Source of the DNA: Gammaproteobacteria bacterium
GTDB taxonomy: Bacteria; Pseudomonadota; Gammaproteobacteria; Coxiellales; Coxiellaceae
Length of the DNA stretch: 64,000 bases
Assembly: GCA_030429175.1 (NCBI GenBank)
Contig: JAUIDD010000002.1
Location: 1 to 64,000 of the forward strand
Direction: 5' to 3'
The position numbers and the translations under genes are program-made. The first letter of the stretch is position 1. Each line of letters starts with the position of its first letter. The notes under the pieces were generated by a model. The model was not told where the DNA came from. It saw nothing but the letters and a program-made list of their open reading frames with translations, and made no database searches. This document shows, in pieces, positions 43,465 to 53,582 of this stretch.

Positions 43465-43911
43465 TTAGCTATGTTGACATAACTCATGACCCTTCACCCA
43501 CTGTGTCTGTCCATCAACATAATATTCTTTTTTCCAAATAGGAGCATTCTCTTTTAACATTTCAATTAATGTATCACAAGCTTGAATTGCCTCTTTGCGA
43601 TGAGCAGATCCAACAATAATTAATACACTAGGCTGAGAAATATCTAGTAACCCTTGAAAATGCTCAATACAAATATTTAAAGGCACCTTTATCTCTTGGC
43701 GAATAGATTGGCAAAAGCCATTAAACATATTCAAAGCCAATGGTAATAATACCTCATACTCAACTGCCCTTACCGTCTTTCCTAAATTATGGTTGCGTAC
43801 AACACCTAAAAAACTGCTGTAGGCACCACAATTATCACTAGAAATTTTAAGGTGATTTTTTTCCCACTCTATCAATGAACGGGTAACATTACAAAATGTT
43901 TTTTCTTGCAT
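43465..43911 (-). CDS. moaE: Molybdopterin synthase large subunit
   Basis: 148 residues. Converts cPMP to molybdopterin using sulfur from the MoaD thiocarboxylate. Family motifs FLGVVRNHNLGKTVRAVEYE and the catalytic-site lysines in HRKEAI and WKKEYY. ATG 43911 is chosen since GGAGGG precedes it; a longer reading would run into moaD. Four bases separate it from moaD. Confidence 0.94.
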   Translation of the reverse strand: MQEKTFCNVTRSLIEWEKNHLKISSDNCGAYSSFLGVVRNHNLGKTVRAVEYEVLLPLALNMFNGFCQSIRQEIKVPLNICIEHFQGLLDISQPSVLIIVGSAHRKEAIQACDTLIEMLKENAPIWKKEYYVDGQTQWVKGHELCQHS

Positions 43912-43915
43912 AGTA

Positions 43916-44182
43916 CTACCCTCCACAGACAGGTGGAAGTATTGCAAGGGTTTGCTCAGAATCCAAGATATATTGATTTGGTAAAACTTGTGTATCATTA
44001 CTCACAACGCTTGATTCTAAAACAGATACAATATCTTTATAATGCGAATTATTACGAAAATAAAAGATTATTTTCTTCTTTAACTCTTCTATCGACATTT
44101 TATCTTCGCCAAGAAGTTCAATCTCATCACTTTGAACGTACTCTTTCAAAATACCACAAAATTTAATTGATAATAAAAACAT
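43916..44182 (-). CDS. moaD: Molybdopterin synthase sulfur carrier
   Basis: 88-residue ubiquitin-like protein ending in the essential Gly-Gly (LPPVCGG), which MoeB adenylates and which then carries the thiocarboxylate sulfur. FCGILKEYV at the start matches MoaD proteins. A cysteine directly before GG is notable. It lies between moeA and moaE with one- and four-base gaps. Confidence 0.93.
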   Translation of the reverse strand: MFLLSIKFCGILKEYVQSDEIELLGEDKMSIEELKKKIIFYFRNNSHYKDIVSVLESSVVSNDTQVLPNQYILDSEQTLAILPPVCGG

Positions 44183-44183
44183 G

Positions 44184-45431
44184 CTAGCATTCCTTCAATG
44201 TATTATTATAGGGATAAATTTCCACCTTTGTCCCAGCACTGAGCCCAGAACAACCTTGATCCACACGTACCCAGCAGTTTGCTTGTAAGCTTGGGGCCAC
44301 TTTAAAAGACGGCTGATCTTCAATAACAAAAACCACCTGCTTTCCCAAAAAGTCCACATCAAGTATTCCTTGAAAAAAATATGTTAAATGATCTTTTTTC
44401 ACTATATCATTTTTTAAATATGCATACGTTGGAGAATTAACAGTCTGTTTTAAAAAATTACGAATTAATGGCAACACAAAAAACTGCAAGCCTACTATGG
44501 ATGATACAGGATTTCCTGGTAGACCAAAAAAATACAGGTGGTCAGCTAACTTAGCAAATAAGATCGGCTTTCCTGGTCTAATTGCAACTTTGTGGTAAAA
44601 AATTTCAGCCCCTAAGCAATGTAAAATTTCAGGGATAATATCCCACTTCCCCATTGAGACACTGCCCGTAGATACTATAATATGGGGATTTTTGGTGGAA
44701 ATTGAAAGCATCGTTAACTTATCCATTAAGCGTTTTGGATCATCCCGCACAATACCATGATAATGCGCTTCAATACTTGCCTGTTGTAATGCGACCTCTA
44801 AATAAGGCATAGATGCATTTCGTATTTGAGAACCTTGCAATTGCTGCCTACCCTCATCGACAATCTCATTGCCCGTTGTCATAAGATCGACTCTAATTTT
44901 ATGATAAACTTTTAATGTTTCAATGCCTGTTGCAGCCAATGCCAGGATATGCTGAGGCTGAAGTGTTGTATTTGCTGGTATTAGTAACTGCCCTTTTTTA
45001 ATGTCGTCAGCAATACGGCGAATATACTCGCCTTTAGTTACTGGAGCTGAAATGCTAATTCCTTGAATCGATTCTGTCTTAATGCGTTTAATATTTTCTA
45101 CAGGAATGACACTATCAAATTTGTCTGGTACCTTTGCCCCTGTCATAATTTCAACAGCTGAAAACGAACTTTCACTGCAATCAAAATCACCCGCCGCAAT
45201 ACATTGTTGCACCTCTAGCTCACAAATATTTTGTGAAGATGCACGGCATGTCTGCTCACTTATGAGGGCAAAACCATCCATTGCCGAAGTATTAAAAGCA
45301 GGCAAACTCATCGGTGAATACACACTCTCAGCAACCACCCTACCGATAGCCGATTTATAGTAGAGGCTTTCTATTAAAGGCGTTTCTTTAATCTGTCTAA
45401 TGATGTTCAGGGATTCTAGATAATTGAGCAT
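44184..45431 (-). CDS. moeA: Molybdopterin molybdenumtransferase MoeA
   Basis: Inserts molybdate into adenylated molybdopterin. 415 residues with the standard domains: SLPAFNTSAMDGFAL near the N-terminus, GxxxGKWDI in STGSVSMGKWDII, and GLPGNPVSS. C-terminal beta-barrel domain IV present. The start overlaps the end of moaCB by 35 bases, an unusually long overlap. Confidence 0.94.
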   Translation of the reverse strand: MLNYLESLNIIRQIKETPLIESLYYKSAIGRVVAESVYSPMSLPAFNTSAMDGFALISEQTCRASSQNICELEVQQCIAAGDFDCSESSFSAVEIMTGAKVPDKFDSVIPVENIKRIKTESIQGISISAPVTKGEYIRRIADDIKKGQLLIPANTTLQPQHILALAATGIETLKVYHKIRVDLMTTGNEIVDEGRQQLQGSQIRNASMPYLEVALQQASIEAHYHGIVRDDPKRLMDKLTMLSISTKNPHIIVSTGSVSMGKWDIIPEILHCLGAEIFYHKVAIRPGKPILFAKLADHLYFFGLPGNPVSSIVGLQFFVLPLIRNFLKQTVNSPTYAYLKNDIVKKDHLTYFFQGILDVDFLGKQVVFVIEDQPSFKVAPSLQANCWVRVDQGCSGLSAGTKVEIYPYNNTLKEC

Positions 45432-46446
45432 ATTGATCTCCTGATATAATAGCTAATGCATGTTCTAAAACTTTGTCGAGTAATATTTCTAAGCATTCTT
45501 TGACGGCCTTTGGACTTCCTGGCAATGCAATGATTAATACATGCTTATACTGACCTACAAAAACACGACTTAACCAAGAATAGCGTGTATAGGCTGCACC
45601 TTCATACCGTAATAATTCACTTATTCCAGTGATTTCACGATCACAAAGAGTTCGAAGCACATCAGGCGTTACATCTCGTTGAGACAACCCCGTGCCGCCA
45701 CTGCAGATAATAAGATCTATGTTATTATTCTTCATTGCCTGTTGTACCGTATACCTGATTGCATCCGCTTCATCTGCAATGACTTGCTGACCTACAATAT
45801 GAGCACCTTGTGCAATCAAAATATTTTTTAAGGTAACACCTGATATATCCTGATAGTGACCTTGCGAAGCTCGATCACTACAAGTCATCAAATATATTTG
45901 CTTATCCAGCAATGGTGCCTTAGCTTTTGTTAAAAGAGATTTAAGCTGTGATGGAAATCCTTTTTCATTACACCACAACTTTTGCTTGCCACCTTCTTTA
46001 AACAATAATTTAATTTGACGTATTTCTAAATTAGCATGAATCATTTTACTTAAATCATAGATAACTAACAATGCATTATTTACGCCTGCTAGCGCTTCCA
46101 TCTCAACACCTGTTTTCGCATAAGCGCAAACCAAGCAATATACCGTGATACTATAATCTGATTCATTTAATTCACACACGACAGATACTTGATCCAGACT
46201 GAGTGGGTGGCACATGGGGATATTTGTTGGTACTTGTTTAGCACCCATAATACCGCCGATTTCTGCTAATGCAATGGCATCACCTTTTGGCAGGCGTTTC
46301 TCTTTAATTAAATTAAAGGCATCTTTACCCACAAAAATTGTACCTACTGCCAAAGCGCGTCTATAAGTATTTCTTTTTCTATTAACATTAATCATACTAT
46401 AATGACTAGAGCTAAATAACTTTTCAAGTGTATCATCATCAATCAT
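45397..46446 (-). CDS. moaCB: Fused MoaC and MoaB/Mog cofactor protein
   Basis: 349 residues. Residues 1-150 are MoaC (cPMP synthase accessory): GTIFVGKDAFNLIKEKRLPKGD, IPMCHPLSLDQ and the KTGVEMEAL active site. Residues 180-345 are a MogA/MoaB molybdopterin adenylyltransferase: TCSDRASQG, ICSGGTGLSQRDVTPD and LPGSPKAVKE. One polypeptide therefore covers the first and third steps of cofactor synthesis, while MoaE/MoaD and MoeA are separate. It is one base from moaA. Confidence 0.93.
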   Translation of the reverse strand: MIDDDTLEKLFSSSHYSMINVNRKRNTYRRALAVGTIFVGKDAFNLIKEKRLPKGDAIALAEIGGIMGAKQVPTNIPMCHPLSLDQVSVVCELNESDYSITVYCLVCAYAKTGVEMEALAGVNNALLVIYDLSKMIHANLEIRQIKLLFKEGGKQKLWCNEKGFPSQLKSLLTKAKAPLLDKQIYLMTCSDRASQGHYQDISGVTLKNILIAQGAHIVGQQVIADEADAIRYTVQQAMKNNNIDLIICSGGTGLSQRDVTPDVLRTLCDREITGISELLRYEGAAYTRYSWLSRVFVGQYKHVLIIALPGSPKAVKECLEILLDKVLEHALAIISGDQYAQLSRIPEHH

Positions 46447-46447
46447 T

Positions 46448-47434
46448 CTAACCGCCTATTTTTGAAAAATTTAAATTTTTTCCCGTTATACCTTGCTCCA
46501 AATAATGTGAAGCCGCCTTATATTGTAATTTATCTATAATGTATTCTTTCAACTCATCGCGCTGCTGATCACTCTGTAATAGTGGGCGCAAATTATAACC
46601 AATATTGCCAAATAAACATAAAAATAATTCTCCGCGCGCCGATACACGCAAACGGTTACAAGTGGCACAGAAATTTTTAGAATAAGGCGCTATAAAACCG
46701 ATTGTACCTCGGTAACTTGGATGTGCATAAACAATGGCGGGACCGGCATCCTTTGCACTCTGTAGACGCTGCCAACCCGTATTTTCTAAACGTTTTATTT
46801 GTTGATCTACGCTGACGTGATAGCGATTAAAATAATCTTTGTTGGTTCCATTCTTCATAAGCTCAATAAGACGCAAACAAACTTTATGATCTTTTATAAA
46901 TTCTAAAAATCCACTTAAGTCGTCATTGACAGATTTAAGTAACACGGTGTTTATTTTCACATGGTGAAAGCCAACCTTTAAGGCTTTATGCACACCGGCT
47001 AAAACATCACTGAACTTATTTTGTTGCACAATGTTATTAAATATTTTAGGATCCAAGCTGTCTATACTGATATTAATATCTGTTAATCCTGCTTGATAGT
47101 ATTGCATTGCATATTTATTTAAATGATATCCATTTGTCGTGAGTGCCATTTTTTCAATTGTTTTAATACGCTTAAGCTGAGTGATTATTTCAATAAAATC
47201 TTTTCGTAATGTTGGTTCGCCACCCGTTAATCGTATTTTTTGCATGCCCAGCTCAGAAAATACTCGTGCGGTTCGTATGATTTCCTCAATACTTAAAAAA
47301 TTCCTATCCTTTCCCTGATAACCATTTGGCAAGCAATATTGACACCTAAAATTGCAAACATCTGTAATAGATAATCTTAAATAATAAAATTTTCTTCCAA
47401 AATTATCTTTAACACTGGTTACGGGGGCTAGCAT
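46448..47434 (-). CDS. moaA: GTP 3',8-cyclase MoaA
   Basis: Radical-SAM enzyme that starts cofactor synthesis from GTP. 328 residues with the N-terminal cluster motif CNFRCQYCLP, the SAM-binding TGGEPTLR, the second 4Fe-4S cluster CATCNRLRVSARGELFLC, and the required C-terminal Gly-Gly (SKIGG). Its ATG overlaps the moeB 3' end by seven bases. Confidence 0.96.
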   Translation of the reverse strand: MLAPVTSVKDNFGRKFYYLRLSITDVCNFRCQYCLPNGYQGKDRNFLSIEEIIRTARVFSELGMQKIRLTGGEPTLRKDFIEIITQLKRIKTIEKMALTTNGYHLNKYAMQYYQAGLTDINISIDSLDPKIFNNIVQQNKFSDVLAGVHKALKVGFHHVKINTVLLKSVNDDLSGFLEFIKDHKVCLRLIELMKNGTNKDYFNRYHVSVDQQIKRLENTGWQRLQSAKDAGPAIVYAHPSYRGTIGFIAPYSKNFCATCNRLRVSARGELFLCLFGNIGYNLRPLLQSDQQRDELKEYIIDKLQYKAASHYLEQGITGKNLNFSKIGG

Positions 47435-48537
47435 TCACTTTGTCCATCGTTAGTATACATGAATAATTCATGTTTTTTTTGCCAAGCAGCAATGCCTCCA
47501 TCCAATGACATTACATGATCATAACCCAGCTCGCTAAGTTGCTGCGCTGCCTTGAGACTTCTTTGACCAGATTGGCAATAAATCACAATAGTTTTTTTTC
47601 TATCAATGTCAAGTTGTAAAAATTTATTTTCTAATGCTGAAAATAGTACATGATAGCCACCAATATGAAAAATTTTTCTCTCAGCTGCATCACGCACATC
47701 AAGTAAAATAATATCGTCATTCTCATTTAAGCGATACGCAAGTTCCTCGATCGTTATTTTTTTTATTTTTTTATAGTAAAGATATAAATCTAATGAGCCA
47801 TTACAACTCGAGCAATGTTGGTTTTTTATATATGATCTTTTGCTAATATTTAAGCTTAATGCATCATAATATAACATTGTGCCAATTAAATTTTCGCCAA
47901 TACCTAAAATAAGCTTTATTGCCTCTGTTGCCTGTATCATTCCCACCAAGCCTGGTAGCACACCTAACACACCTGTTGATTGACAATTTGGAATCATTAC
48001 CCCATGAGGCTCTTTCGGGTAAAGGCATCGATAACAGGGCTGCATAACATCAGCTGCTATACTTGTGCATACACCTTCAAATTGATAAATACTGGCATGA
48101 ATATAAGGTTTCGTCAAAAAACGAGCTGTATCATTTATTAAATAATGAGTTGTAAAATTATCAGTACAATCTAAAATTAAATCATATTTTTTGAAAATCG
48201 TTTCTATATTTTCTATATTAAGCCATTGCATATAACTGTGCACAGTAATCATCGGATTTAATGCTGATAATCTAATACGGCAGATCTCTGCTTTACTCTG
48301 ACCTACATCATCCCGATTATAAATAACTTGGCGCTGCAAATTCGATAGCTCAACCACATCGCCATCTATAATACCAATCTTGCCAACACCAGAGGCTGCA
48401 AGATACTGCAGAACAGGCATACCTAAACCTCCTGCTCCAACACACAGCACTTTCGCCTGACTTATCTTTTTCTGACCAACAAGTCCGATTTGACTCAATT
48501 GAATATGATGTCGATAAATTTCCTGAAAATAGCTCAT
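47428..48537 (-). CDS. moeB: MoeB-type E1 enzyme with rhodanese domain
   Basis: Adenylates the MoaD C-terminus. ThiF/MoeB domain (about residues 1-245): GAGGLGMPVLQYL, DGDVVELSNLQRQ, zinc cysteines CYRC and CSSC. Then a rhodanese domain (about 265-365) with the active-site loop VIYCQSGQRS, which may pass sulfur to MoaD. 369 residues. ATG 48537 begins the conserved part; a start at 48573 would add twelve residues. First gene of the operon; I could not find a convincing promoter. Confidence 0.93.
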   Translation of the reverse strand: MSYFQEIYRHHIQLSQIGLVGQKKISQAKVLCVGAGGLGMPVLQYLAASGVGKIGIIDGDVVELSNLQRQVIYNRDDVGQSKAEICRIRLSALNPMITVHSYMQWLNIENIETIFKKYDLILDCTDNFTTHYLINDTARFLTKPYIHASIYQFEGVCTSIAADVMQPCYRCLYPKEPHGVMIPNCQSTGVLGVLPGLVGMIQATEAIKLILGIGENLIGTMLYYDALSLNISKRSYIKNQHCSSCNGSLDLYLYYKKIKKITIEELAYRLNENDDIILLDVRDAAERKIFHIGGYHVLFSALENKFLQLDIDRKKTIVIYCQSGQRSLKAAQQLSELGYDHVMSLDGGIAAWQKKHELFMYTNDGQSEC

Positions 48538-48775
48538 CTTGCTGTTTGAATTCCCTTTGCCACATAAACGCAACTTAATATCAGCCGATAGAACGCTGAA
48601 ATACCGAGCTTCATCATACCGGCAATCCTAATAGATTTATAGAGGGGTGGGGGTTTTGATCTTAATTTAATCATGACGAATAGTACTACTCCTTGCCACT
48701 CAAGGCCGAAATATAAATCCAAGAAAATCATCCTAAAAACCGTGATGAATGAACACAAAAACACTTTTCTAATAA

Positions 48776-48907
48776 GGCTATTGACATTTGCTTTTTCGAG
48801 CGAAGATTTAGCTTTCAGAGATTAGTTTTACTAAATTTTTGAGGAACATAGTGAACTACATGACGAGAAAATTTACAAAAATAAGCCGGAAAGGGCAATT
48901 ATTAACA
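48776..48907 (-). mobile_element. MITE-like element, copy 2 (inverted)
   Basis: 132 bases matching the reverse complement of 29318-29449 with 11 mismatches, every one a transition. The terminal repeats are more decayed than in copy 1, while the internal AAATTTT...GAAAATTT dyad is kept. The surrounding 424-base gap (48538-48961) holds otherwise only AT-rich sequence with a G-rich run near 48640; a short open frame there has no support. Confidence 0.75.
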
Positions 48908-48949
48908 GGCCTTAGTTAAGATAATAATTCTGTTGTGCTGAAACCGTGA

Positions 48950-48955
48950 TATAAT
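48950..48955 (+). promoter_or_regulatory. psd -10 box six bases from the start codon
   Basis: A perfect TATAAT is followed by CCCGCC and then the ATG of psd. No Shine-Dalgarno can fit. If this box is used, the transcript would begin at or next to the AUG, giving a leaderless mRNA. The best upstream hexamer (TTCTGT at 48928, 16-base spacer) is weak. Confidence 0.45.
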
Positions 48956-48961
48956 CCCGCC

Positions 48962-49798
48962 ATGAATATATTAATGCAAAAATTGATCCCACAGCATGGC
49001 TTGTCTCGTCTGATGGGTTTTTTCGGTAACTGCCAATGTAAGCACTATAAAAATTGGATGATTAAAAAATTTATCCGTGCTTATGGTGTAGATATGTGTG
49101 AAGCGATCCAAGAAGATCCAACTACTTATAAAAGTTTTAATGATTTTTTTACGCGCCAGTTAAAATCTGATGTGCGAGACTTAGCAAAGCCTGAATCAGC
49201 GATTATATCACCGGCAGATGGTGCAATTAGTGAGTTTGGTCGCATTGACCAAGATCGATTACTGCAAGCAAAAAGCTCTTATTATTCACTTGAAAAATTG
49301 TGTGCTGATAAAAAAGCTGCAAGTGATTTTGCTGATGGCGCATTTATGACGATATATTTATCGCCTAAAGATTACCATCGTGTGCATATGCCCATTGGTG
49401 GCAAATTAATAAAAATGATTTATGTGCCGGGTAGTTTATTTTCAGTGAATGAGGCAGCTGTTGCAGGTGTGCCAGATTTATTTGCCCGAAACGAACGTGC
49501 GGTGTGTTTATTTGAAACTGATATTGGTCCTGTGGCGATGATTATGGTGGGGGCGATGATTGTTGCATCAATTCACACAGCATGGCATGGACAAGTCGCA
49601 CCACAACGTAGTCGTCATTTAACTGAGTGGCATTATCAAGATAAGAATATTGTACTGAAACGTGGCGATGAAATGGGCTTTTTTCAAATGGGTTCAACAG
49701 TAATTATGCTTTATCCAAAAGATACCATTCACTTTAATCAGACTTTAGCACCAGATCAAACGATTCGTCTGGGCGATGTGCTTGCTGCAAAAACATAG
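48962..49798 (+). CDS. psd: Phosphatidylserine decarboxylase proenzyme
   Basis: Inner-membrane enzyme making phosphatidylethanolamine. The proenzyme self-cleaves before a serine that becomes the pyruvoyl group: FFQMGSTVIML holds the GST site, with Ser245 as the new N-terminus. The usual LGST is MGST here. The HRVHMPIGG histidine region is also conserved. 278 residues, standard length. It appears to have its own promoter directly at the start codon. Confidence 0.95.
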   Translation: MNILMQKLIPQHGLSRLMGFFGNCQCKHYKNWMIKKFIRAYGVDMCEAIQEDPTTYKSFNDFFTRQLKSDVRDLAKPESAIISPADGAISEFGRIDQDRLLQAKSSYYSLEKLCADKKAASDFADGAFMTIYLSPKDYHRVHMPIGGKLIKMIYVPGSLFSVNEAAVAGVPDLFARNERAVCLFETDIGPVAMIMVGAMIVASIHTAWHGQVAPQRSRHLTEWHYQDKNIVLKRGDEMGFFQMGSTVIMLYPKDTIHFNQTLAPDQTIRLGDVLAAKT

Positions 49799-49808
49799 CG
49801 TCTATTCC

Positions 49809-50723
49809 TTAGCTGTCTGCCCATGCAAAAGTAAGTACAGACTGAATCGTATTTGCATTGCAAGCCAGCATTATAATGCGATCAAGCCCAACAGCAACAC
49901 CAGCACAGTCGGGTAATCCTTGTTTTAATGCATTAATAAAAAAAGTATCGATATCACGTTGTGGTAAGTTTAGTTGTTTGCGTTTGCTTTGGTCTTGTTT
50001 GAAGCGTTGTAGTTGCTCTGTTGCATCCGTTAGTTCATGAAAACCATTGGCAAGTTCAAGACCTTTATAGTAGAGCTCGAAACGTGCGCCAGTATTATTA
50101 TTAATGCGTGCCAGTGCTGCTTGTGATGCAGGAAAGTCATAAAGAAAAAAGGGCCGTTGTTGACCGATTTTTGGTTCTATATATTCACTTAAAATAACTT
50201 GAGTTGCAGTATCAAAATCAATATTATCGATTGAATGTAATAATTGATGTTGCACAATAAAATCATGTAATGCTTTTAGTTCACAATCAAAAGGGTCAAT
50301 GCTCGTATGTTGTAAAAAACACTTACGATAAGATTGTTTGGTTGCGGGCTGTGTTTTAAGTAGTGTTTGAATTAATAAATCAAGCTCTTCCATTAAGGCA
50401 TGATGATCGAAGCCAGGGCGATACCATTCGAGCATGGTAAATTCGGGATTGTGATGTGAGCCTGATTCTTCCTGTCGAAACGCTTTGCATATTTGAAAGA
50501 TCGGTCCACTACCCTGGCTTAGTAAGCGCTTCATGCAGTATTCGGGAGACGTTTGTAAAAAACGCCCGGATGCTTCAATACCTGCAACATGCACATCGGT
50601 AACAGTGTGTGAACAGAGTAATGGCGTTTCGACTTCGAGTATATTACGTGATTTAAAAAAATCACGAATTGTCTGGTAAATGTGCGCGCGTGTTTTTAGT
50701 GTGTTATTTAACACGGCCTGCAT
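49809..50723 (-). CDS. epmA: EF-P lysine ligase EpmA
   Basis: Paralogue of lysyl-tRNA synthetase catalytic domain that attaches (R)-beta-lysine to elongation factor P. 304 residues; class II motifs visible are [20 protein letters not shown] and the C-terminal [12 protein letters not shown]. It lacks the anticodon-binding domain. It overlaps the 3' end of efp by 20 bases, an operon that pairs enzyme and substrate. EpmB is not in the window. Confidence 0.95.
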   Translation of the reverse strand: MQAVLNNTLKTRAHIYQTIRDFFKSRNILEVETPLLCSHTVTDVHVAGIEASGRFLQTSPEYCMKRLLSQGSGPIFQICKAFRQEESGSHHNPEFTMLEWYRPGFDHHALMEELDLLIQTLLKTQPATKQSYRKCFLQHTSIDPFDCELKALHDFIVQHQLLHSIDNIDFDTATQVILSEYIEPKIGQQRPFFLYDFPASQAALARINNNTGARFELYYKGLELANGFHELTDATEQLQRFKQDQSKRKQLNLPQRDIDTFFINALKQGLPDCAGVAVGLDRIIMLACNANTIQSVLTFAWADS

Positions 50724-51270
50724 ACTTTCCTGTGCGCGTGTCGACTTTAATTACTTCGCCTGCATCAATAAATAAAGGTACTTGTACGACAGTGCCTGTT
50801 TCCAATGTGGCTGGCTTGCTGCCACCACTTACTGTATCGCCACGCACACCTGGATCGGTTTCGGTAATTTTAAGTTCGACAAAATTTGGTGCCTCAACCG
50901 CGAGGGGCTCGCCATTGTAGAGTGTGACGTTACATAGGTCTTGTTCTTTAAGCCATTGTTTGGCATCACCAACGACTTGGGCTGCTGCTGTAAACTGTTC
51001 AAATGAAGTGGGATGCATAAAGTGCCAGAACTCGCCATCGTAATACATATACTGCATTTCACTGTCGACGACATCGGCACCTGGTAATGACTCGCCAGAC
51101 TTAAATGTACGTTCAAGCACGCGTCCAGTTTTTAAGTTGCGTAATTTCACCCGATTAAATGCCTGACCTTTGCCTGGTTTTACAAATTCATTTTCAATGA
51201 TGCTGCAAGGGTCACCATCAAGCATTAACTTAAGGCCGCCTTTAAACTCACTTGTGCTGTAATTAGACAT
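50704..51270 (-). CDS. efp: Elongation factor P
   Basis: Rescues ribosomes stalled at polyproline stretches. 188 residues, three OB-like domains. The modification site lysine is in [11 protein letters not shown], the form recognised by EpmA, whose gene follows directly. A GAGGAAAG-type ribosome-binding site precedes the ATG. It is divergent from the RhlE-type helicase gene with about 148 bases between. Confidence 0.97.
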   Translation of the reverse strand: MSNYSTSEFKGGLKLMLDGDPCSIIENEFVKPGKGQAFNRVKLRNLKTGRVLERTFKSGESLPGADVVDSEMQYMYYDGEFWHFMHPTSFEQFTAAAQVVGDAKQWLKEQDLCNVTLYNGEPLAVEAPNFVELKITETDPGVRGDTVSGGSKPATLETGTVVQVPLFIDAGEVIKVDTRTGKYAGRVK

Positions 51271-51418
51271 TTACTTTCCTCTGGGGGTTGACTGACGTGG
51301 TATTTTATCAAAATATACGCAGAAAGATAGTGTTGGTACACGCTTAGACTTGTTTTTGTGCTATAGTTCGCCTCTTTGCTAGAATGAGCAAAACAACCAG
51401 AATGAGAATTAACATATT

Positions 51419-52693
51419 ATGTCTTTTGAAGAAATTGGCTTAGCCACTTACTTACTTTCAGCTATTAAGGAGCAGGGCTATACAATCCCCACGCCTGTAC
51501 AGCAGCGTGCAATACCAGCCATTCTTAGTGGGCAGGATGTGATTGCGGCGGCACAGACAGGCACTGGGAAAACAGCGGGGTTTACTTTGCCATTACTGCA
51601 ACGCTTAGCTGAAACAAAAATCACTAGCACGCAAGTGCGTGCTTTAGTTTTAACGCCTACACGTGAATTGGCAGCTCAGGTTCATGAAAGTGTTGAAACG
51701 TACGGAAAACATTTGCCTTTCAAGTCTACAGTTGTATTTGGTGGTGTGAATATTACAGCGCAAATTAGACGTCTTAAAAAATGTCATGATATTGTGGTGG
51801 CAACCCCTGGTCGTTTACTTGATTTGATTAGTCAAGGCGTATTAAGTCTCTCTTGCATTGAAATTTTGGTACTTGATGAAGCTGATCGTATGCTTGATAT
51901 GGGTTTTATTCATGACTTAAAACGTATTTTAAAATTACTCCCTAAAAAAAGACAAACGCTTTTATTCTCGGCAACTTTTTCTAAAGAGATAAAAGCATTA
52001 GCAACAACATTGCTGCATAATCCTATAAAGATTGAAGTAGCTAAACAAAACGCTACGGCTGAGCGTATTGTTCAGCGTGCGCATCCTGTTGATAAGGCGC
52101 GTAAGTGTGAACTATTATCATTTATGATCGGCTCTGAAAATTGGCGTCAAGTATTAGTTTTTACGCGCACTAAACATGGTGCTAATCGTTTGACGGCGCA
52201 ACTTGAAGAAAGAGGTTTAAGCGCTGCAGCTATTCATGGTAACAAAAGTCAAGGTGCGCGCACTCGCGCTTTAGCTGACTTTAAATTAGGAAAAGTACGT
52301 GTCTTAGTAGCAACTGATATTGCTGCGCGTGGCTTAGATATAGAAAAGCTGCCGTACGTGGTTAATTTTGATTTACCTAATGTACCAGAAGATTATGTGC
52401 ATCGTATTGGGCGTACAGGCCGCGCTTCTTGTGAAGGCTTAGCTGTTTCTTTAGTATCTATTGATGAAATGGCCTATTTGCGCGATATCGAAAAATTATT
52501 AGGCTGTAAGTTGGAGCAGACTATATTGCCAGGTTATGAGCCTGACCCAAATGCAAAACCATCGACACCTAAAAAACAGCAACAACGTTCGCGACGCCCA
52601 CAGTCGAAACAGCCTCATTCAAATGGTAGTACGGCTGATCGTCGTGGTGGTGCGTCTAGAAGAGGGCAGCGAAGACGTAAAGCACAAGCTTAA
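51419..52693 (+). CDS. rhlE: DEAD-box RNA helicase, RhlE type
   Basis: 424 residues. Motifs in order: Q motif ([10 protein letters not shown]), [31 protein letters not shown], and HRIGRTGR, then a basic Gln/Arg/Ser-rich tail ([14 protein letters not shown]) that likely binds RNA. Members act in ribosome assembly and RNA decay at low temperature. RhlE is the nearest recognised group by motif spacing. It is transcribed alone. Confidence 0.93.
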   Translation: MSFEEIGLATYLLSAIKEQGYTIPTPVQQRAIPAILSGQDVIAAAQTGTGKTAGFTLPLLQRLAETKITSTQVRALVLTPTRELAAQVHESVETYGKHLPFKSTVVFGGVNITAQIRRLKKCHDIVVATPGRLLDLISQGVLSLSCIEILVLDEADRMLDMGFIHDLKRILKLLPKKRQTLLFSATFSKEIKALATTLLHNPIKIEVAKQNATAERIVQRAHPVDKARKCELLSFMIGSENWRQVLVFTRTKHGANRLTAQLEERGLSAAAIHGNKSQGARTRALADFKLGKVRVLVATDIAARGLDIEKLPYVVNFDLPNVPEDYVHRIGRTGRASCEGLAVSLVSIDEMAYLRDIEKLLGCKLEQTILPGYEPDPNAKPSTPKKQQQRSRRPQSKQPHSNGSTADRRGGASRRGQRRRKAQA

Positions 52694-52886
52694 TTATCTC
52701 ACCTATTTTGGTGCGAGTTATTTTTTTCCTAACAAGACTGCCACTGAGTGCTTAAATTGGCGCAATGAAAATCTTCATGCTTTTGTAGTTGGTGACAATG
52801 TTGTGGCTATGAATTTATAAATAATGATGTTTTGTGGAATATGAAATTACAGCAAAAAATAGACTTGATCTGAATTAACTGATAGA

Positions 52887-53520
52887 TTGAGAAATATGCA
52901 GATTAATATACATGGAAGCAACTTATTGAGCCTAGTGATTGCAACAGACTGCCTAGATGCTGCATTTGAGCACGCCTACAATTATAGTGCTAAAGACCAT
53001 CATAGTAATGATATATGGGCTGTGAGCCTGCATTGGCCTAAACACAGAATAGGCACCGCACTATTTTCGAGTTTTTATCAATTATCACGACTGATATGCA
53101 GACCATATAGATTCCAATTGTTATCATCTTACATCAGCTATCCCCAAAAGCTGCCCACTATCTCCTCTGATAAGTGGGTTAATGTTAAAGCTGTTGGATG
53201 ATGTGATGCAGAAAGATTGCTTTTATGCACGTTATATGAATGAATGGGTGATGATATTCGTCACAACATGCCGCCAACTTCGGCGTGCGGTCAAAAGAAT
53301 GCATGGAGTAATATCCATGCTACAGTTCAAACTGGCGCGAGAGAAAACCTATATCGGTCGTATCAAACGTAGGTTTGAGTATTTAGGTTATCGTTTTACA
53401 CACCATGGTCTCATTGGCCTGGTGCGAAAGGCGATAGTAAATTTTATAGAACGATTGAGTAGACTTTATGAGTCAGATGCAACAACAATTCGCATCATGC
53501 AATACGTTCAACACTGGTAA
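52887..53520 (+). pseudogene. Degenerate reverse transcriptase
   Basis: Two overlapping fragments in different frames. The first (52887-53201) carries an RT N-terminal region with SNDIWAVSLHWPKHR. The second (53182-53520) carries the palm and thumb end: YARYMNEWVMI at the YxDD position, then REKTYIGRIKRRFEYLGYRFT, a hallmark of group-II-like RTs. The middle of the protein, including the first catalytic Asp region, is gone and the YxDD aspartates are Asn and Glu, so the enzyme is dead. No intron RNA structure or template/variable repeat was recognised nearby. Confidence 0.8.
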
Positions 53521-53582
53521 AGACGGTGTACTGACGGGTTATAGTAGTGCACGATTTTCCAGTAAAACTTGAGGATATCAAT

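Noticed and set aside
48534-48764. 76-codon minus-strand frame upstream of moeB
   Set aside because: It overlaps the moeB start, has no ribosome-binding site and no recognisable protein pattern; more likely leader or decayed sequence.
48538-48780. Molybdenum-cofactor riboswitch upstream of the moeB operon
   Set aside because: I looked for a structured GC-rich leader on the minus strand and found only AT-rich sequence and a C-rich run.
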